This document shows, one piece after another, positions 33,561 to 48,830 of a stretch of 64,000 bases of DNA. How positions within the stretch are numbered: position 1 is the stretch's first letter; the number at the start of each line of letters is the position of its first letter. A program made the position numbers and the translations under genes. The stretch comes from Eriocheir sinensis (taxonomy: Eukaryota; Arthropoda; Malacostraca; Decapoda; Varunidae): positions 20,228,540 through 20,292,539 of the forward strand of contig NC_066517.1 in assembly GCF_024679095.1 (NCBI RefSeq), in the 5' to 3' direction. The notes beneath the pieces are model-generated. The model was not told the origin of the DNA, made no database searches, and saw only the letters and a program-made list of their open reading frames with translations.

Positions 33561-34361
33561 GAGGAAGGGAAAAAAGGCTTCTATGGACAATTTACACTCA
33601 TAAGACGAAAGGAAGGAAGAGGAAAAAGAAGAAAAAAGGGCGGAATAGAAAGAAAGAAAGGAAGGAAAAGGAGGGATGGGAGAAATAAATGAGAAAAAAG
33701 CTGAATAATCTTTGACGTTTTACCATGAGAAGAGGGAACTTACAAAGGAGGAGAGCAGATGTGAGGAGGAGGAGGAGAAGGGAATGAGGGGAGGAGGAGG
33801 AAGGGAAAGGGAGGGAAGGAGGGGGAGAGGTAGAATTGAGTGATAGAAGTAGGACGGAGCTGTTGCTGTCATTGGGGGTGGAATGGAGGAGGAGGAGGAG
33901 GAGGAGGAGGAGGAGGAGGAGGAGGAGGAGGAGGAGGAGGAGATGGAGGAGGAGGAGGAGGAGGAAATTAAAGGATGAAATGAGGTAAGGAAAAGAGAGT
34001 AAGGAAAGACGTGAGGAAATGAGAAAAGGAATAAATGAAGGAAAAAATAGGAAAAAAGGCGAAAGGGAGGAAATAAAGACGAAGTGAAGACAAGAAGAAG
34101 GGAGGAAATAAGGAAGGGAGAAGAAAGGGAGGGAATGAGGATGGAGGACTTGAGAAATGGAAGACATAAAGAAAAAAGGTAAAGAGGAAAAAAAGAAAGG
34201 AAGGGAGGAGGAAGAGGAGACGGAGGAGGAGGAGGAGGAGGAGGATGGGGGTGAAAGTAGAGATGGGGAAGAAAATTTCGCTATCATGAGAAAGAGGAAA
34301 GTACTTTGATGTGAATATTGGAGGAGGAGGAGGAGGAGGAGGAGGAGGAGGAGGAGGAGGA
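33561..34361. repeat. Purine-rich block with several GGA tracts
   Basis: GGA runs at about 33886-33965, 34209-34243 and 34319-34361 sit in AG-rich sequence. Minus-strand frames are Ser/Leu/Phe-rich translations of the repeats. Confidence 0.88.
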
Positions 34362-36350
34362 GAGAAGCAGCCGAGCGGTCAAAAGACAAATGAGAGTGTC
34401 AGAACAAGCCGCCGCCACCACCACGACCTCCCCTTTAACTTCCCCCTCTTCCCCCCTTCCCTCCCCATTCTTCCCCTCTCCCCCTTCCCTCCCCATTCTT
34501 CCCCTCTCCCCCTTCCCTCCACATTACTCCCCTCTCCCCTTCTTCTTCCCTTCCTCTTCCCCTTCTTCCCCTCCCCATTCTTCCTCTCCCCTTCCCTCCC
34601 CTTCTCTCCCTTCTTCCCCTTCCCCTCCCTTTCCTGCCTCTTCCCTTCCCTTCCCTTTTCTTCCCCTCTCCCCTTCCCTCCACATTATTCCCCTCTCCCC
34701 ACACCATCCCCATTCTACCCCTTCCACTTCCCTTCCCCTTTCTTCCCCTTCCTCTTCCCTTCCCCTTTCTTCCCTCTCCTCCCCTTCCCCTTCCTTCTCT
34801 CCCTTCTTCCTTTAACTCGCCATTTCCCTCCTTTCTCTCCCCTCCCCAATAGTTCCCTTCCTTTATCTCTTCCTCTTATCGCCTTCCCTCTCCTCATCTT
34901 CCCTCTCTTCTCCCTTTTATCCCGTTCTCTCCCTTCACCTGCCATTCTTTCCCTTCTCCCTTCTCTCCCCTCCCCACGCCACACCTTCCCATCTTCCTTC
35001 CCCCTTTTATCCCCTTCTCTTCCCTCATCTCCCATTCTTTCCCTTCTCCCTTCTCTCCCCTCCCCACTCCACACCTTCCCATCTTCTCCCTTCTCCCTTT
35101 AAATCTACCCTCACATCCCCTTTCTTCCCCCTCCCTTTTTTTCTCTCCCCTTTTATTACCTCATCTTCCTTCCCCTCTCCCTCCCCCTTCTCTCAATTCC
35201 TCATACCTCTCCCCTCTCTTCTATCTTTTTCTCCCCTTCCCCTCCCTTCACTTCTATTCCCCTTCTCTCCCCTTCCCTTCCCTCGTTTAACATTTTTACC
35301 AATTCCGATTCCTCCCATTACTTCCCCTCATCTTCTCTTCCCCTCTTTTTCCCACTCTCTTTCCTCCCTCTTCCTAATTTCCTATTCTCCTTTCTGTCCC
35401 CTCTATTCCCTCTCCTCTGTACCCTCACCTCTCTTTCCTCCTAACCCTCCTCCTGTTTCCTCTCCTTGCCTCCTTTCCTCCAACTTCCATTTACCTTCCC
35501 TTAAATCCACCTCGCATCTCCTCCATTTCCTCTCCACCACTCCAATCTCTCTCTCTCTCCCTCTTTCTTCCCCTCGATTCCCTTTCCCTCCCTTCCCTCT
35601 CCACTCTTACCCAGCCGCTGTTCTCTCCTTTCCTCATGTTCTCTCCAGCTTTATCTCTTCTCTCTTTGTTTCAATCATTCGCATCTCTCTTTCTCCTGTC
35701 TCGCCTTCTCATATTTCTTTCCTTCCCTTTCCTCTCTTCCCTCTTTCCTTTGCTATTCTTGCGCTTTCCTTCTTATTTCCTCTCCTTCTGGCTCTTTCCT
35801 TTTTCCCTCTTTTCTCTGTTTCTTTCATGTTCCCTTTTTATCTCTCTTTCTCATTATTACTCTGCTTCTCACGCCTTTCTCTTCTCTTTCCTCTTCCTCT
35901 CTTTACTCTTTTTCTTTCCTTCTCTTTCCTTTCCTTCTCTTTCCTCACCTTCTCATTCTTTCCTTTCCATGTCGTTTTTTTCCTTCTCATTCTTACCTTT
36001 CCTCTCCCTTTCCTCTTTCCTCCTCTTCCTCTTTATTTTCTTTGTTTCTCTTTCCTATCCTCCTCTTCCTCTTCCTTTTCATTGTTAGTCATTCCTTTCC
36101 TCCTCTTCCTCTTTCTTTCTTTGTTACTCTTTCCTTTCCTCTTCTTCCTCTTTCCTTGTTACCCTTCACTTTCCTCCTCTTCCTCTTTCCTCTCCTTCTT
36201 ACTCCACTTTCCTCCTCTTCCTCTCCTTTTTACTCCTCATTTTCATCTTCTTCTTTCTTCCCGTTACTCTTCACCTCTTCACATTTCTCCTCTTCCTCTT
36301 TCCTGCCTTTGTTACTCTTTCCTCTTCCTCTTAATCTTCCCTTCTGTATC
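34362..36350. repeat. 2 kb pyrimidine-rich block with short tandem duplications
   Basis: Plus strand is almost all C and T. CCATTCTTCCCCTCTCCCCC recurs about 30-35 bp apart near 34467-34500, and CATTCTTTCCCTTCTCCCTT at about 34943 and 35033 (90 bp apart). CTTCCTCTTTCCT words recur at 36010-36310. Frames up to 263 codons reflect composition. Confidence 0.82.
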
Positions 36351-36490
36351 ACGGCCGTAGATATTTTGTGGATTACTGTAACCATCGTGACCGCCATATT
36401 TATCGGGCGGGGCCAAGAATAGACAGTTTATGGGGTTGTGTTCACGCTTCACTCTCTCCCATGTCTCTCACTCCACGCTGCGTATTGTTA
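36351..36490. other. Short unique island
   Basis: About 130 bp of mixed sequence. No gene is seen. Confidence 0.4.
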
Positions 36491-36543
36491 GAGGAGGAGG
36501 AGGAGGAGGAGGAGGAGGAGTGGAAGGAAGTAAGGGTTTAAAG

Positions 36544-36610
<67 letters not shown>

Positions 36611-36640
36611 GATGGGGTGCAGTATGGGAGGTTTTAATGT

Positions 36641-36702
<62 letters not shown>

Positions 36703-36787
36703 TGCAAATCCTAAATGGAGGAACCGAGGTCGTGTAAAGCTGTATGTACACTCCCTTCGTCTCTCTCTCTCTCTCTCTCTCTCTCTG
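36491..36787. repeat. Compound cluster: GGA, GA, GT and CT tracts
   Basis: GGA at 36491-36520, GA at 36545-36608, GT at 36643-36701 and CT at 36760-36787, separated by short unique spacers. Confidence 0.93.
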
Positions 36788-37845
<1,058 letters not shown>

Positions 37846-38030
37846 CTCTCCCTTCCTCTCCTCTCCCTTCCTCTCCTCTCCCTTCCTCTCCTCTCCCTTT
37901 CTCTCATATCCCTTCTTCTCCTCTCTCTTCCTCTCCTCTCCCTTCCTCTCCTCTCCCTTCCTCTCCTCTCCCTTCCTCTCCTCTCCCTTCCTCTCCTCTC
38001 CCTTCCTCTCCTCTCCCATTCCTCAAATCA
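37846..38030. repeat. 15 bp minisatellite (CCTTCCTCTCCTCTC), about 11-12 copies
   Basis: Tandem 15 bp units with few substitutions. The period divisible by three leaves open frames on both strands. Confidence 0.93.
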
Positions 38031-38049
38031 TCCCTTACTCGAAGCACCT

Positions 38050-38240
38050 CCTCTCCCTCTCCCCCTTTCCTCTCCCTTTTCCTTCGTTTCCCTTTCTCAT
38101 CTTCCGCTCTTTTCTTTCTTGTCTCCCCCTTTCTTCTCCCTCTTCCTTCGTTTCTCTGTCTCATCTTCCGCCCATTTCATCCTTGTCTCCCTCTTTCTTC
38201 TCCCTTTTCCTTCGTGCTCCTTTCTCGTCTCCCTTCCCTC
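38050..38240. repeat. Three-copy tandem repeat, unit about 73 bp
   Basis: TTCTCCCTYTTCCTTCG and TCTCATCTTCCGC recur about 73 bp apart between 38075 and 38225. Confidence 0.75.
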
Positions 38241-38580
38241 CCTCCCCCTCCCCCCTCCCCCTCACCTGTGCCCCCTGTAACACCTGTGGCTGCAGACATT
38301 AGGGTCAATTGTCACTCCGGCGCGTGACAGGTAGGAGCCAGCGACATTAATTTCCTCTTAATGACTCCGACAAATTGCAAGAGTTGGCCCAGTTTTTTTT
38401 ATTTTCGTCATTTCTTTTTCATCGTTCATTTTAATTGCTGTTGTTTATTTTTATTACTGTTACTGCTGCATTGAAAGTGTAAGAAAAAAAGGACTATTTG
38501 TTTACTCTATCACGCTTGTTATTTTTATTTTTTTGGTTCAAGGATTTGTATTAGTTGGAATGTGTGTTGATGAGTGTTTT
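38241..38580. other. Unique island and T-rich spacer
   Basis: CACCTG sites at 38263-38268 and 38281-38286 and two TTAATG-type sites (about 38347 and 38357) lie in a mixed patch of about 120 bp. The rest is AT-rich. No gene is seen. Confidence 0.4.
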
Positions 38581-39045
38581 ATATGATGGAGGGAGGGAGG
38601 GACAGAGCAAGGGAGGGAGGGGAGGAAGGAGAGAGGAAGGGAGGAATGATGGGAAGGGAGGGAGGGAAGTAGGTATAATGGGAAATGGAGGAAAAGGAGG
38701 AAGGAATGATGGGAAGGGAGGGAAAGGGGGAAGATCGATGGGACGGAGGGAAAGAGGCATAATGGGAAGGGAAGTAGGAAGGGAGGGAGAGGAGGGAGGA
38801 ATGATAGGAAGGGAGGAAATGAGAGAGGAATGATGGAAAGGAAGAGAGGGAAGGGAGGGAAGGAGGGAGAATCGATGGGGAGGGTGGTAGGGAGGCATAA
38901 TGTGAAGGGAGGAAGGAAGGGATGGAAAGGGAGTGAGAGGAGGAAGGAATGGTGGGAAGATAGAGGGAAGGAGGGAGGGAAGGTAGGAGGTATTGGGAGG
39001 GAGAGGGATGTTAAAGGGAAGGGAATTGAGGCCTAATGGAGGAAG
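38581..39045. repeat. GGGA/GGAA purine minisatellite
   Basis: GGGAGGGA and GGAATGATGGGAAGGGAGG blocks recur at about 38643, 38703, 38796 and similar positions. The unit is irregular, about 60-95 bp. Confidence 0.82.
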
Positions 39046-39490
39046 ATTGGATATAATGGGTGTGTTTCTGTCCTTTTTATCCATTTATTACGTCTGTTTT
39101 TATTCATTATTTACCTCCAGTGTACGAGTGATGAAGGGAAACTAAAGGAATTGAACAGATACATTAATAAAGGGATTTTAGGTTTATTATACTTCTCTTG
39201 TTACCGTATAGATAGACTTTTATTTACGTCTGATTGTATTGTTATTTATCTCGAGTTTGGGAAGGAGAAAGAGAGAAATAAAAGGGAATTGAATAGACGT
39301 TGGAAAGAGATTTGGGTTCAGTGGCATTTTTTTCCTTTTTACTTTTTTATTTCTCTGTTTTTATTTAATTATTGAAAGTATGTGAGAGAGAGAAAGACAA
39401 GGAATAATGAGGGAATAGAAAGGATGTGTTGATAAAGGGAAGTTGCGTTATTTTTTTTGTTTTTTTTTCATTACTTTTATTATATTATTT
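39046..39490. other. AT-rich spacer, no gene seen
   Basis: AT-rich mixed sequence with AG-rich patches near 39257-39310 and 39379-39420. Confidence 0.45.
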
Positions 39491-39640
39491 TTTCTTCTTC
39501 TTCGTCTTCGTCTTCTTTTTCTTCTTCTTCTTCTTGTTCTTCTTGTTCTTCTTCTTGTTCTTCTTGTTCTTGTTCTTCTTGTTCTTCTTGTTCTTCTTCT
39601 TTCCTCTTCTTCCTACTACTACTACTACTACTACTACTAT
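39491..39640. repeat. TTC/TTG and ACT trinucleotide repeats
   Basis: TTC with TTG interruptions at about 39493-39610, then an ACT run at about 39612-39640. Confidence 0.92.
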
Positions 39641-39904
39641 TACGGCGCAGGTGAGTATCTACCACCGTCTATCTACCTACCTGTGTTTTCTATGCGTCAA
39701 GGTAAAAGTTAGATGTAATTAGGGCCGCGCAGATGTGTGGGTCTGGCCTCGCTGCCTGTACCTGTTTTTGTGCGAGGAGTTTTATATGCTAGGCAGGTGT
39801 TTTTTTCATGTTTTACTTTGTTATCCTGAATGTGTGTTTTTAGGGGGGGTGAGATTGTGTTTTTTGAGAGGGTTGAAAGGAACAAAGGTGAGTGGTTTAT
39901 GGTC

Positions 39905-39942
<38 letters not shown>

Positions 39943-40062
39943 AAACAAGATATTCCTCACTATGTCTCTTTGTATTCCAGACATGAATTAAGTCTGCTTC
40001 GTTATATATATTTATTTTTCATGTATGTTTTTAGTTATGTATTGAAACGCGCTACCCATAAA

Positions 40063-40128
<66 letters not shown>

Positions 40129-40355
40129 CTCGCTTTTCATTTATTTGCATCCCCGTTGTAATAACACGCGGGGCATCATCTGTCGCGTGTTGATGCGTGC
40201 GCCGCGAGCCGGTGATAAAAACAGAACACACTGATCATGGTTGGGACGGAGGCTGTTTTATCTCTATTCATACGCGGATATTATCTTTCCCGCGCCCGGC
40301 TTCCTAATATTACTGTTTTTTTTTTCAGTTATTTCATTTCCTATTTTTCTTTTTT
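39641..40355. repeat. Mixed islands holding two GT tracts
   Basis: GT tracts lie at 39907-39942 and 40067-40127. Between and after them are short unique patches, including a perfect inverted repeat AACACGCG/CGCGTGTT (40163-40170 and 40184-40191). No gene is seen. Confidence 0.7.
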
Positions 40356-40920
40356 CTTTTTTGTCCTGTGTCCTAACGTCCCTTTTTTGCTTCTAGTGTT
40401 TGTGTTCCTCTTTGCGGCTTTATTTCTTTTTCGTTTTGTCTCCGAACGTCTCTTATTTTACTTCTAGTGTTTGTTTTCCTTTTTTTGTGGTCTTATTTAT
40501 CTTATTTTCTGTGTCCTAACTTCCCTTTTTTTCCTTTTAGTGTTTTGTGGTCCCCTTTGTGGTTTTATTTCTCTCTCGTTCTGTGTCCTAACGTCTATTT
40601 TGCCTTCATTGCTTCTTTTTTTTTATTTTGTTCATCGTATGTTTTTATTTTCCTTTTCATATTGTGTTCCCGTTTTCTGTTTTTGCCTTAATTACTCTCT
40701 GTTTTGTTCTCTAATTCACTGTTGTTTTATTTTCCTTTCGTTCTGTGTCCTAACGTCTCCTATTTTGCCTTCATTGCTTCATTTTTATTTTGTTCATCGT
40801 ATGCTTTTATTTCCCCTTTCATTTTGTGTTCCCGTTTTCTGTTTTTGCCTTAATTACTCTCTGTTTTGTCGTCTAACTCATTTTGGTTTCAATTTCCTTT
40901 TGTTCTGACTTGCTATCCTC
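40356..40920. repeat. T-rich tandem array, unit about 70-80 bp, dimer 162 bp
   Basis: TCYTAACGTC-type cores lie near 40373, 40446, 40513, 40589 and 40751. The last two begin long similar segments (TTTTGCCTTCATTGCTTC, TTTGTTCATCGTATG, CCTTAATTACTCTCTG) 162 bp apart. Confidence 0.83.
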
Positions 40921-40969
40921 TTTTTTGTCTTTTTTAATTTTATGGTCGCTTATTCGTTTCGGTCATTTT

Positions 40970-41215
40970 TTCCTTTTCTTTCTGGTTTCATTGTGTCCTG
41001 TTTTTTTATTTTCCTTTTCTTTCTGGTTTCATTGTGTCCTGTTTTTATAATTTTCCTTTTTTTCTGGTTTCATTGTGTTCTATTTTTTATTTTCCTTTTC
41101 TTTCTGGTTTCATCGTGTTCTGTTTTTTTTATCATTTTCCTTGTCTTTTTGCTTTCATTGTGTCCTGTTTTTTCATTTTCCTTTTTTTCTGGTTCCATTG
41201 TTTCCTGTTTTCGTC
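40970..41215. repeat. Minisatellite, unit about 40 bp, six copies
   Basis: TTTCTGGTTTCATTGTGTCC followed by a T-run recurs about six times with 38-44 bp spacing. Length differences lie mainly in the T-runs. Confidence 0.92.
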
Positions 41216-41448
41216 CTTGTTCACTTCGATTTTATTTTCCCTTTGTTCTTTGTCCCGGTATTTTCTTTTTCAGCAGTGTTTCTTATCATCCTCATTCTCC
41301 TCTCCCTTCCTCCTCCTCCTCCTCCTCCTCAATGCCCCACCCTTCCCAACCACAATATGCTCTCTCCTCCCCTTCACCACCACCATTTCTGCCTCCTCCC
41401 CATTCCCCCTCCCTTCACATATACCTTCCTCCTCTTCTGCACTCTCCC
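41216..41448. repeat. Pyrimidine-rich tract with a CTC run
   Basis: CT-rich sequence includes a CTC run at about 41308-41331. No gene is seen. Confidence 0.7.
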
Positions 41449-41805
41449 TCCGTCCACTCCTTTCCCCCTCTTCCCTTCCTTCCCCTCACTCCACTCCCCT
41501 CCTTTCCCCTCCTTCCCTTCCTTCCCCTCTCTCCACACCCCTCCTTTCCCCTCCTTCCCTTCCTTCCCCTCTCTCCACACCCCTCCTTTCCCCTCCTTCC
41601 CTTCCTTCCCCTCTCTCCACACCCTTCGTTTCTCCTCCTTCCCTTCCTTCCCCTCTCTCCACACCCCTCCTTTCCCCTCCTTCCCTTCCTTCCCCTCTCT
41701 CCACACCCCTCGTTTCTCCTCCTTCCCTTCCTTCCCCTCTCTCCACACCCCTCCTTTCCCCTCCTTCCCTTCCTTCCCTTCCTTCCCCTCTCTCCACTCC
41801 CCCCT
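41449..41805. repeat. 42 bp minisatellite, about eight copies
   Basis: CTCTCCACACCCCTCCTTTC repeats with a 42 bp period (for example 41529 and 41571). Two units carry the variant CGTTTCTCC and alternate with the common type, a simple higher-order arrangement. The 14-codon period explains the long repetitive frames on both strands. Confidence 0.93.
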
Positions 41806-42835
<1,030 letters not shown>

Positions 42836-43261
42836 CCTAAAGAGAAAGAAAAAGAGAATAGAGAAAAGTAGAGAAATAAGAGAAAATAGAGAAAATAGAG
42901 AAGATAGAGAAGAAAATAGAGAGGAAAATAGAGAAGAAAATAGAGAAAAAAGAGAAGACAATAGAGGAAAATAGAGAAGAAAATAGAGGAATAGAGAAGA
43001 AAATAGAGAAAATAGAGAAAATAGAGAAAAAAATAGAGGAAAATAGAGAAGAAAATAGAGAGGAAAATAGAGAAGAAAATAGAGAAAAAAATAGAGAGGA
43101 AAATAAAGAAGAAAATAGAGAGGAAAATAGAAAAGAAAATAGAGAGAAAAATAAAGAAGAAAATAGAGAAAAAGAGAAGAAAATAGAGAAGGAAATAGAA
43201 GAAAATAGATAGGAAAATAGAGAAAAAAGAGAAGAAAATAGAGAGGAAAATAGAGAAAAAT
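42836..43261. repeat. Minisatellite of AAAATAGAGAAG-type units
   Basis: Units of 9-13 bp (GAAAATAGAGAA, GAAAATAGAGAGG and shorter) run for about 425 bp. The minus-strand frames read Ile/Phe/Leu/Ser repeats. Confidence 0.93.
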
Positions 43262-43480
43262 AAGAAAATCCGAACGGTGCCAAAAGAGGATCCCCAGACT
43301 CCCAAAACGAAGCAATTAACCTGCAGATGTTCCCTAATACTTACCTGTCGCGTATAATCTCGGCGCGTGGCAGGTGATGATGGCGGGTTATCGGCACACC
43401 CACCCGCCGCCACACACCTGCTTATGAGTGCACAGGTGAGGCGCGACGTGCAGCATTGCCATCACCTGAATTGCCCAAGT
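43262..43480. promoter_or_regulatory. Unique CpG-rich island with four CACCTG E-boxes
   Basis: E-boxes lie at 43371-43376, 43415-43420, 43433-43438 and 43463-43468, four within 98 bp. A perfect splice-donor-like CAGGTAAGT lies on the minus strand (43339-43347), but no exon could be supported. A regulatory role is inference. Confidence 0.3.
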
Positions 43481-43745
43481 TACGATCATCCATTTTTTCA
43501 TCCATTTTTCTTATTTCTCTTTTCGTCTGTTTTTATCTGTTTTCTGTATTGCCTATTTTTAGTTCTTGCTTCATCTTTCTACTTATTTATTTATCCATTT
43601 TTTCATCCATTTTCTTATTTCTCTCTTCGTCTGTTTTTATCTGTTTTCTTTATTACCTGATTTTAGTCCTTGCTTCATTTTTCTACTTGTTTGCTTATCC
43701 ATTTTTTTCATCCATCTTTCCATCTGTTTCATCATCAAGTTATTT
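43481..43745. repeat. Tandem array, unit 104-105 bp, about 2.4 copies
   Basis: CATTTTTTCATCCATTTT starts at 43491 and 43596, with a similar start at 43700. Units share CTTCGTCTGTTTTTATCTGT. Confidence 0.9.
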
Positions 43746-44884
<1,139 letters not shown>

Positions 44885-45185
44885 TCTACGTGTCCCTTCC
44901 TCCTTCCTAACTGAACATCGTCCCTTCTGAACCCATCTATCTTATCTCAGTCTCTCTCTTTTCTCCACCTACCTCTCTTTTTTTTTACTCCATCTGTGCC
45001 ATAGTTCTCTACCTATCCATTCCTCCTTCCTACCTGAACATCGTCCCTTCTTAACCCATCTATCTTATCTCTCTATCTCCTTTTCCTCAACCTACCTCTC
45101 TTTTTTTACTCCATCTTTGCCATATTTCTCTACCTGTCCATTCCTCCTTCCTACCTGAGTCTCGTCCCTCCAACCAGCATATCGT
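44885..45185. repeat. Tandem array, unit 120-123 bp, about 2.5 copies
   Basis: CTGAACATCGTCCCTTCT starts at 44911 and 45034, with a diverged copy at 45154. Units share AACCCATCTATCTTATCTC and ACCTACCTCTCTTTTTT. Confidence 0.9.
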
Positions 45186-45847
45186 GTTACCTGTAGTCCT
45201 CTATCAGCCCTCCCTGCTCACCTGTTCACCTGTCTGTCATACCTTTCTCTGAGCGGAGGTGACCCCAGGTATATCTGCTAACGAGATTTTTATAGCCGCA
45301 CGAACCTGACAGTCCACCGTCTTTTGTTTACCTTTTTCTCTCTCTTTTTTTCCCCTCTGGTTGCTCGGGGAGAATAATCAGCTTTGTGGGTTGGCGGTGC
45401 AGGGTTCGGTTCCCCGCGGCCGCTCTTTGGGGTTATGCAAAGCGGCGGCATAATTAAATAGGGTGGAGTCTGTTTTATTGCGGGTCACGGGCTTCTGGGA
45501 GGGTGGAAAAACAAGGCATCATGGGGAGTGTAAGCTTGGCGGTGCTGGTGTTTTATTTATGTGTATGTATGTGTGTTTGTGTGGAAGGATGTGTCTGTGT
45601 TGGAAAGTGTGTGTGTGTGGGGGGGGGGGCGGGGGATAGGGGAGAGAAGGGGAGATTTGTGTTTTTTGTGTGTGGGGAAGGGGAAGTTTGGAGTGTTTGG
45701 CTGTTTTTTTTTTCTTTTTGTGTAGTTGTGTAGTTTGTGTAGACGGATGCATTTTTATATGTCTGCTCTATTTGTGTGTTTTTGTGTTGATATATCTTTT
45801 AGGGAATTGTTAGGGAGTTATTTTATCTTACATTCCCTAATTTTTCA
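45186..45847. other. Unique region, GC-richer then G/T-rich, no gene seen
   Basis: 45186-45480 is mixed, with two CACCTG sites (45219-45224, 45227-45232) and CpG-rich DNA near 45400-45430. 45540-45710 is G/T-rich with GTGTGTG and G runs. No gene could be supported. Confidence 0.45.
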
Positions 45848-46045
45848 CCCTTCCCTTCCCTTCCCTTCTCTTCCATTCCATTCCACTCCATTCTCTCTCT
45901 TTCCTTTCCTTCCCTTCCCCTTCCCATTTCTTTCCTTTTATTTCCCTTTCCTTCCTTTCCCGCTCCTTCCTTTCCACCCCCTTCCCTTCCCTTCCCTTCC
46001 CTTCCATTCCCTTCCCTTCCCTTCCCTTCCCTTTCTCTTTCCTTA
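45848..46045. repeat. TTCCC pentanucleotide tract
   Basis: TTCCC/TTCCA/TTCCT units run for about 200 bp. They are cleanest at 45980-46030. Confidence 0.9.
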
Positions 46046-46507
46046 TATATCTTTTCCACTTTCTCTCCTATTAACTCCTACCTTCCTTACTCTTTTCCTC
46101 ATCCCTTTTCATTCCCTTTCCCTTCCCGTCCCCTCCCCCTTCCCTCCAATTCACTTACCCGTCCCTCCCCCTTCCCTCCAGTTCCCTTACCCTCCCCTTC
46201 CCCATTACCTAACCTCCCCCTCCCTTCCTATTTGCCTTCACCTCCCTTACCTTTCCCTCACCTTTCCTCTAATGAATATTTTGCCCATATTTACCTCTCG
46301 GCTTACCCCGCCTCGTTCCTGTTGCCCTAAATTCTCCTCCTCATGTTTCCTCTAGTCCTATCTTCTTTCCTTTTTCCTCTTCTTCCTCTTTCTCTTTTTT
46401 TCTTTTCCGTTCCTTTACATCGTCTTCAATCTCCTTCTTCTCTTTCTTCTTGGTCTTTTCATTCCTCCACTTTTATTCTTTTTTTCTTTTTCTTCATGTT
46501 TCCTTCT
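46046..46507. repeat. Pyrimidine-rich low-complexity tract
   Basis: CT-rich sequence. CCCCCTTCCCTCCARTTCMC recurs about 35 bp apart near 46135 and 46168. Confidence 0.65.
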
Positions 46508-46795
46508 CCTCAGTCTTCAATCCTTCAGTCTTCAATCCTTCAGTCCTTCAATCCTTCAATCCTTCAATCCTTCAGTCCTTCATTCCTTCAGTACTTCAAT
46601 CCTTCAATCCTTCAGTCTTCAATCCTTCAATCCTTCAGTCTTCAGTCCTTCAATCCTTCAGTCTTCAATCCTTCAATCCTTCAATCCTTCAGTCTTCAAT
46701 CCTTCAATCCTTCAGTCTTCAATCCTTCAATCCTTCAATCCTTCAGTCTTCAATCCTTCAATCCTTCAATCCTTCAGTCTTCAATCCTTCTCCTC
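46508..46795. repeat. 8 bp minisatellite (CCTTCAAT / CCTTCAGT)
   Basis: About 35 units of CCTTCAAT or CCTTCAGT, some shortened to CTTCAGT. The order of AAT and AGT forms gives a superimposed longer period of about 39-47 bp. Confidence 0.93.

Positions 46796-47599
<804 letters not shown>

Positions 47600-47675
<76 letters not shown>
47600..47675. repeat. (GT)n microsatellite
   Basis: Perfect GT tract of about 76 bp. Confidence 0.97.
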
Positions 47676-47676
<1 letters not shown>

Positions 47677-47897
47677 CAGAGTGAAGTGATTTCTGCAATG
47701 CCTGAAGGTGAATGTGTTAGGGCGTTTGAAGGGCAGAGAAGGGAAGGGAAAGTAAAGAAAGGGAAGTAAGGTAAGACAGGGAAAGGTATTGTTGACGTGG
47801 GTTGAGGGTAAGGTTGAGTAAGGTAAAGTAAGGTAAGATTAAATAGGAAAGGTAAGTGTAGAGCAGTGTATCGGTCTTTTAAAAGGATAAAAAAAGG

Positions 47898-47938
<41 letters not shown>

Positions 47939-48830
47939 CATATAGATAGAGAGATACACACAGACAGACAGAAAGAGAGACTCGAAGTAAATGGGTACAA
48001 GAAGGAGACACTCTGAGAACTGGCAAAGGGATGGAATTCTTGATATTTCCTGAAAGACGGACAGAGAGAGAAACTGCATTTGTGGCCGCGAATTGGATGG
48101 GCGCCGCGCGGGGGGAAAATGAGGGAGTTTGTGGAGTGGAAGATAACGGGTGAGGGTTTGTGAGGTGTGGAGGGAGAGAGGGAGGAAGGAAGGAAGGAAG
48201 GAAGGAAGGAACTGGGAGGAGGAGGAGGAGGAGGAGGAGGAGGAGGAGGAGGAGGAGGAGGAGGGTATGGTAAGAATTGAGGTGGGTGAGGACGATGAGT
48301 GCAGAATGGTGAATAGAAGGAAGAGGAGGAAGAGTAAAGTGAGGGAAAGAAGAGGAAAAGGGTAAAGGAGAAGGAGAAAAGGAGGAAAGGGGAATACGAG
48401 AGTAGTAATAGGAGAGAGAGAGAGAGAAGGTAAAGGAGGAAGAAGAAGAGAGGAGAGGAAAGACAAGATGGAGTAGAATAAGGAAAAATGGGAAAAGAGG
48501 AAGGAATGGAAGAGGAAAAGGAGGGGAGGAGGAGGAGGATGGAGGCAGGAGGGTAAAGGAGGAAGAAGGGAGAGGGGAGAGAATGGAAGAGGGAAAGGAG
48601 TCTGAGTCTGAGTCGGAGGAGGAGGAGGAGGAGGAGGAGGAGGAGGGTAAGGAAGGAAGGAGGACGGAGAGAGAAGGAGGAGGAGGGTAAAGGAGGGAGA
48701 GGAGGTTTTGTGGCTGAGAACTGGAGAGGTGCCAGAGAGAGAGAGAGAAAGAAAGAGAGGGAGGGAGAGAGAGTCAGGGAGGGAGAGAGAGAGAGAGGGA
48801 GAGTCGTGAGCTGGGTTAGTGAGGTTCATT
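47676..48830. repeat. Purine block with GTAAG, GA and GGA tracts
   Basis: GGTAA-type pentamers at about 47750-47860, GA at 47901-47936, GGAA at 48184-48210, and GGA at 48217-48263 and about 48617-48645. The rest is AG-rich apart from a mixed patch at 47980-48130. No gene is seen. Confidence 0.85.

Noticed and set aside
43339..43347. Perfect splice-donor consensus CAGGTAAGT on the minus strand
   Set aside because: The short upstream frame begins at a non-ATG codon and has no domain; the downstream DNA is a minisatellite.
45405..45425. Possible second tRNA-like B box (GGTTCGGTTCC)
   Set aside because: One mismatch in the B box, no A box at the right distance, and an imperfect T-stem.
46508..46795. 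CRISPR-like regular repeat
   Set aside because: Units are 8 bp with no unique spacers; it is a minisatellite in a eukaryotic context.
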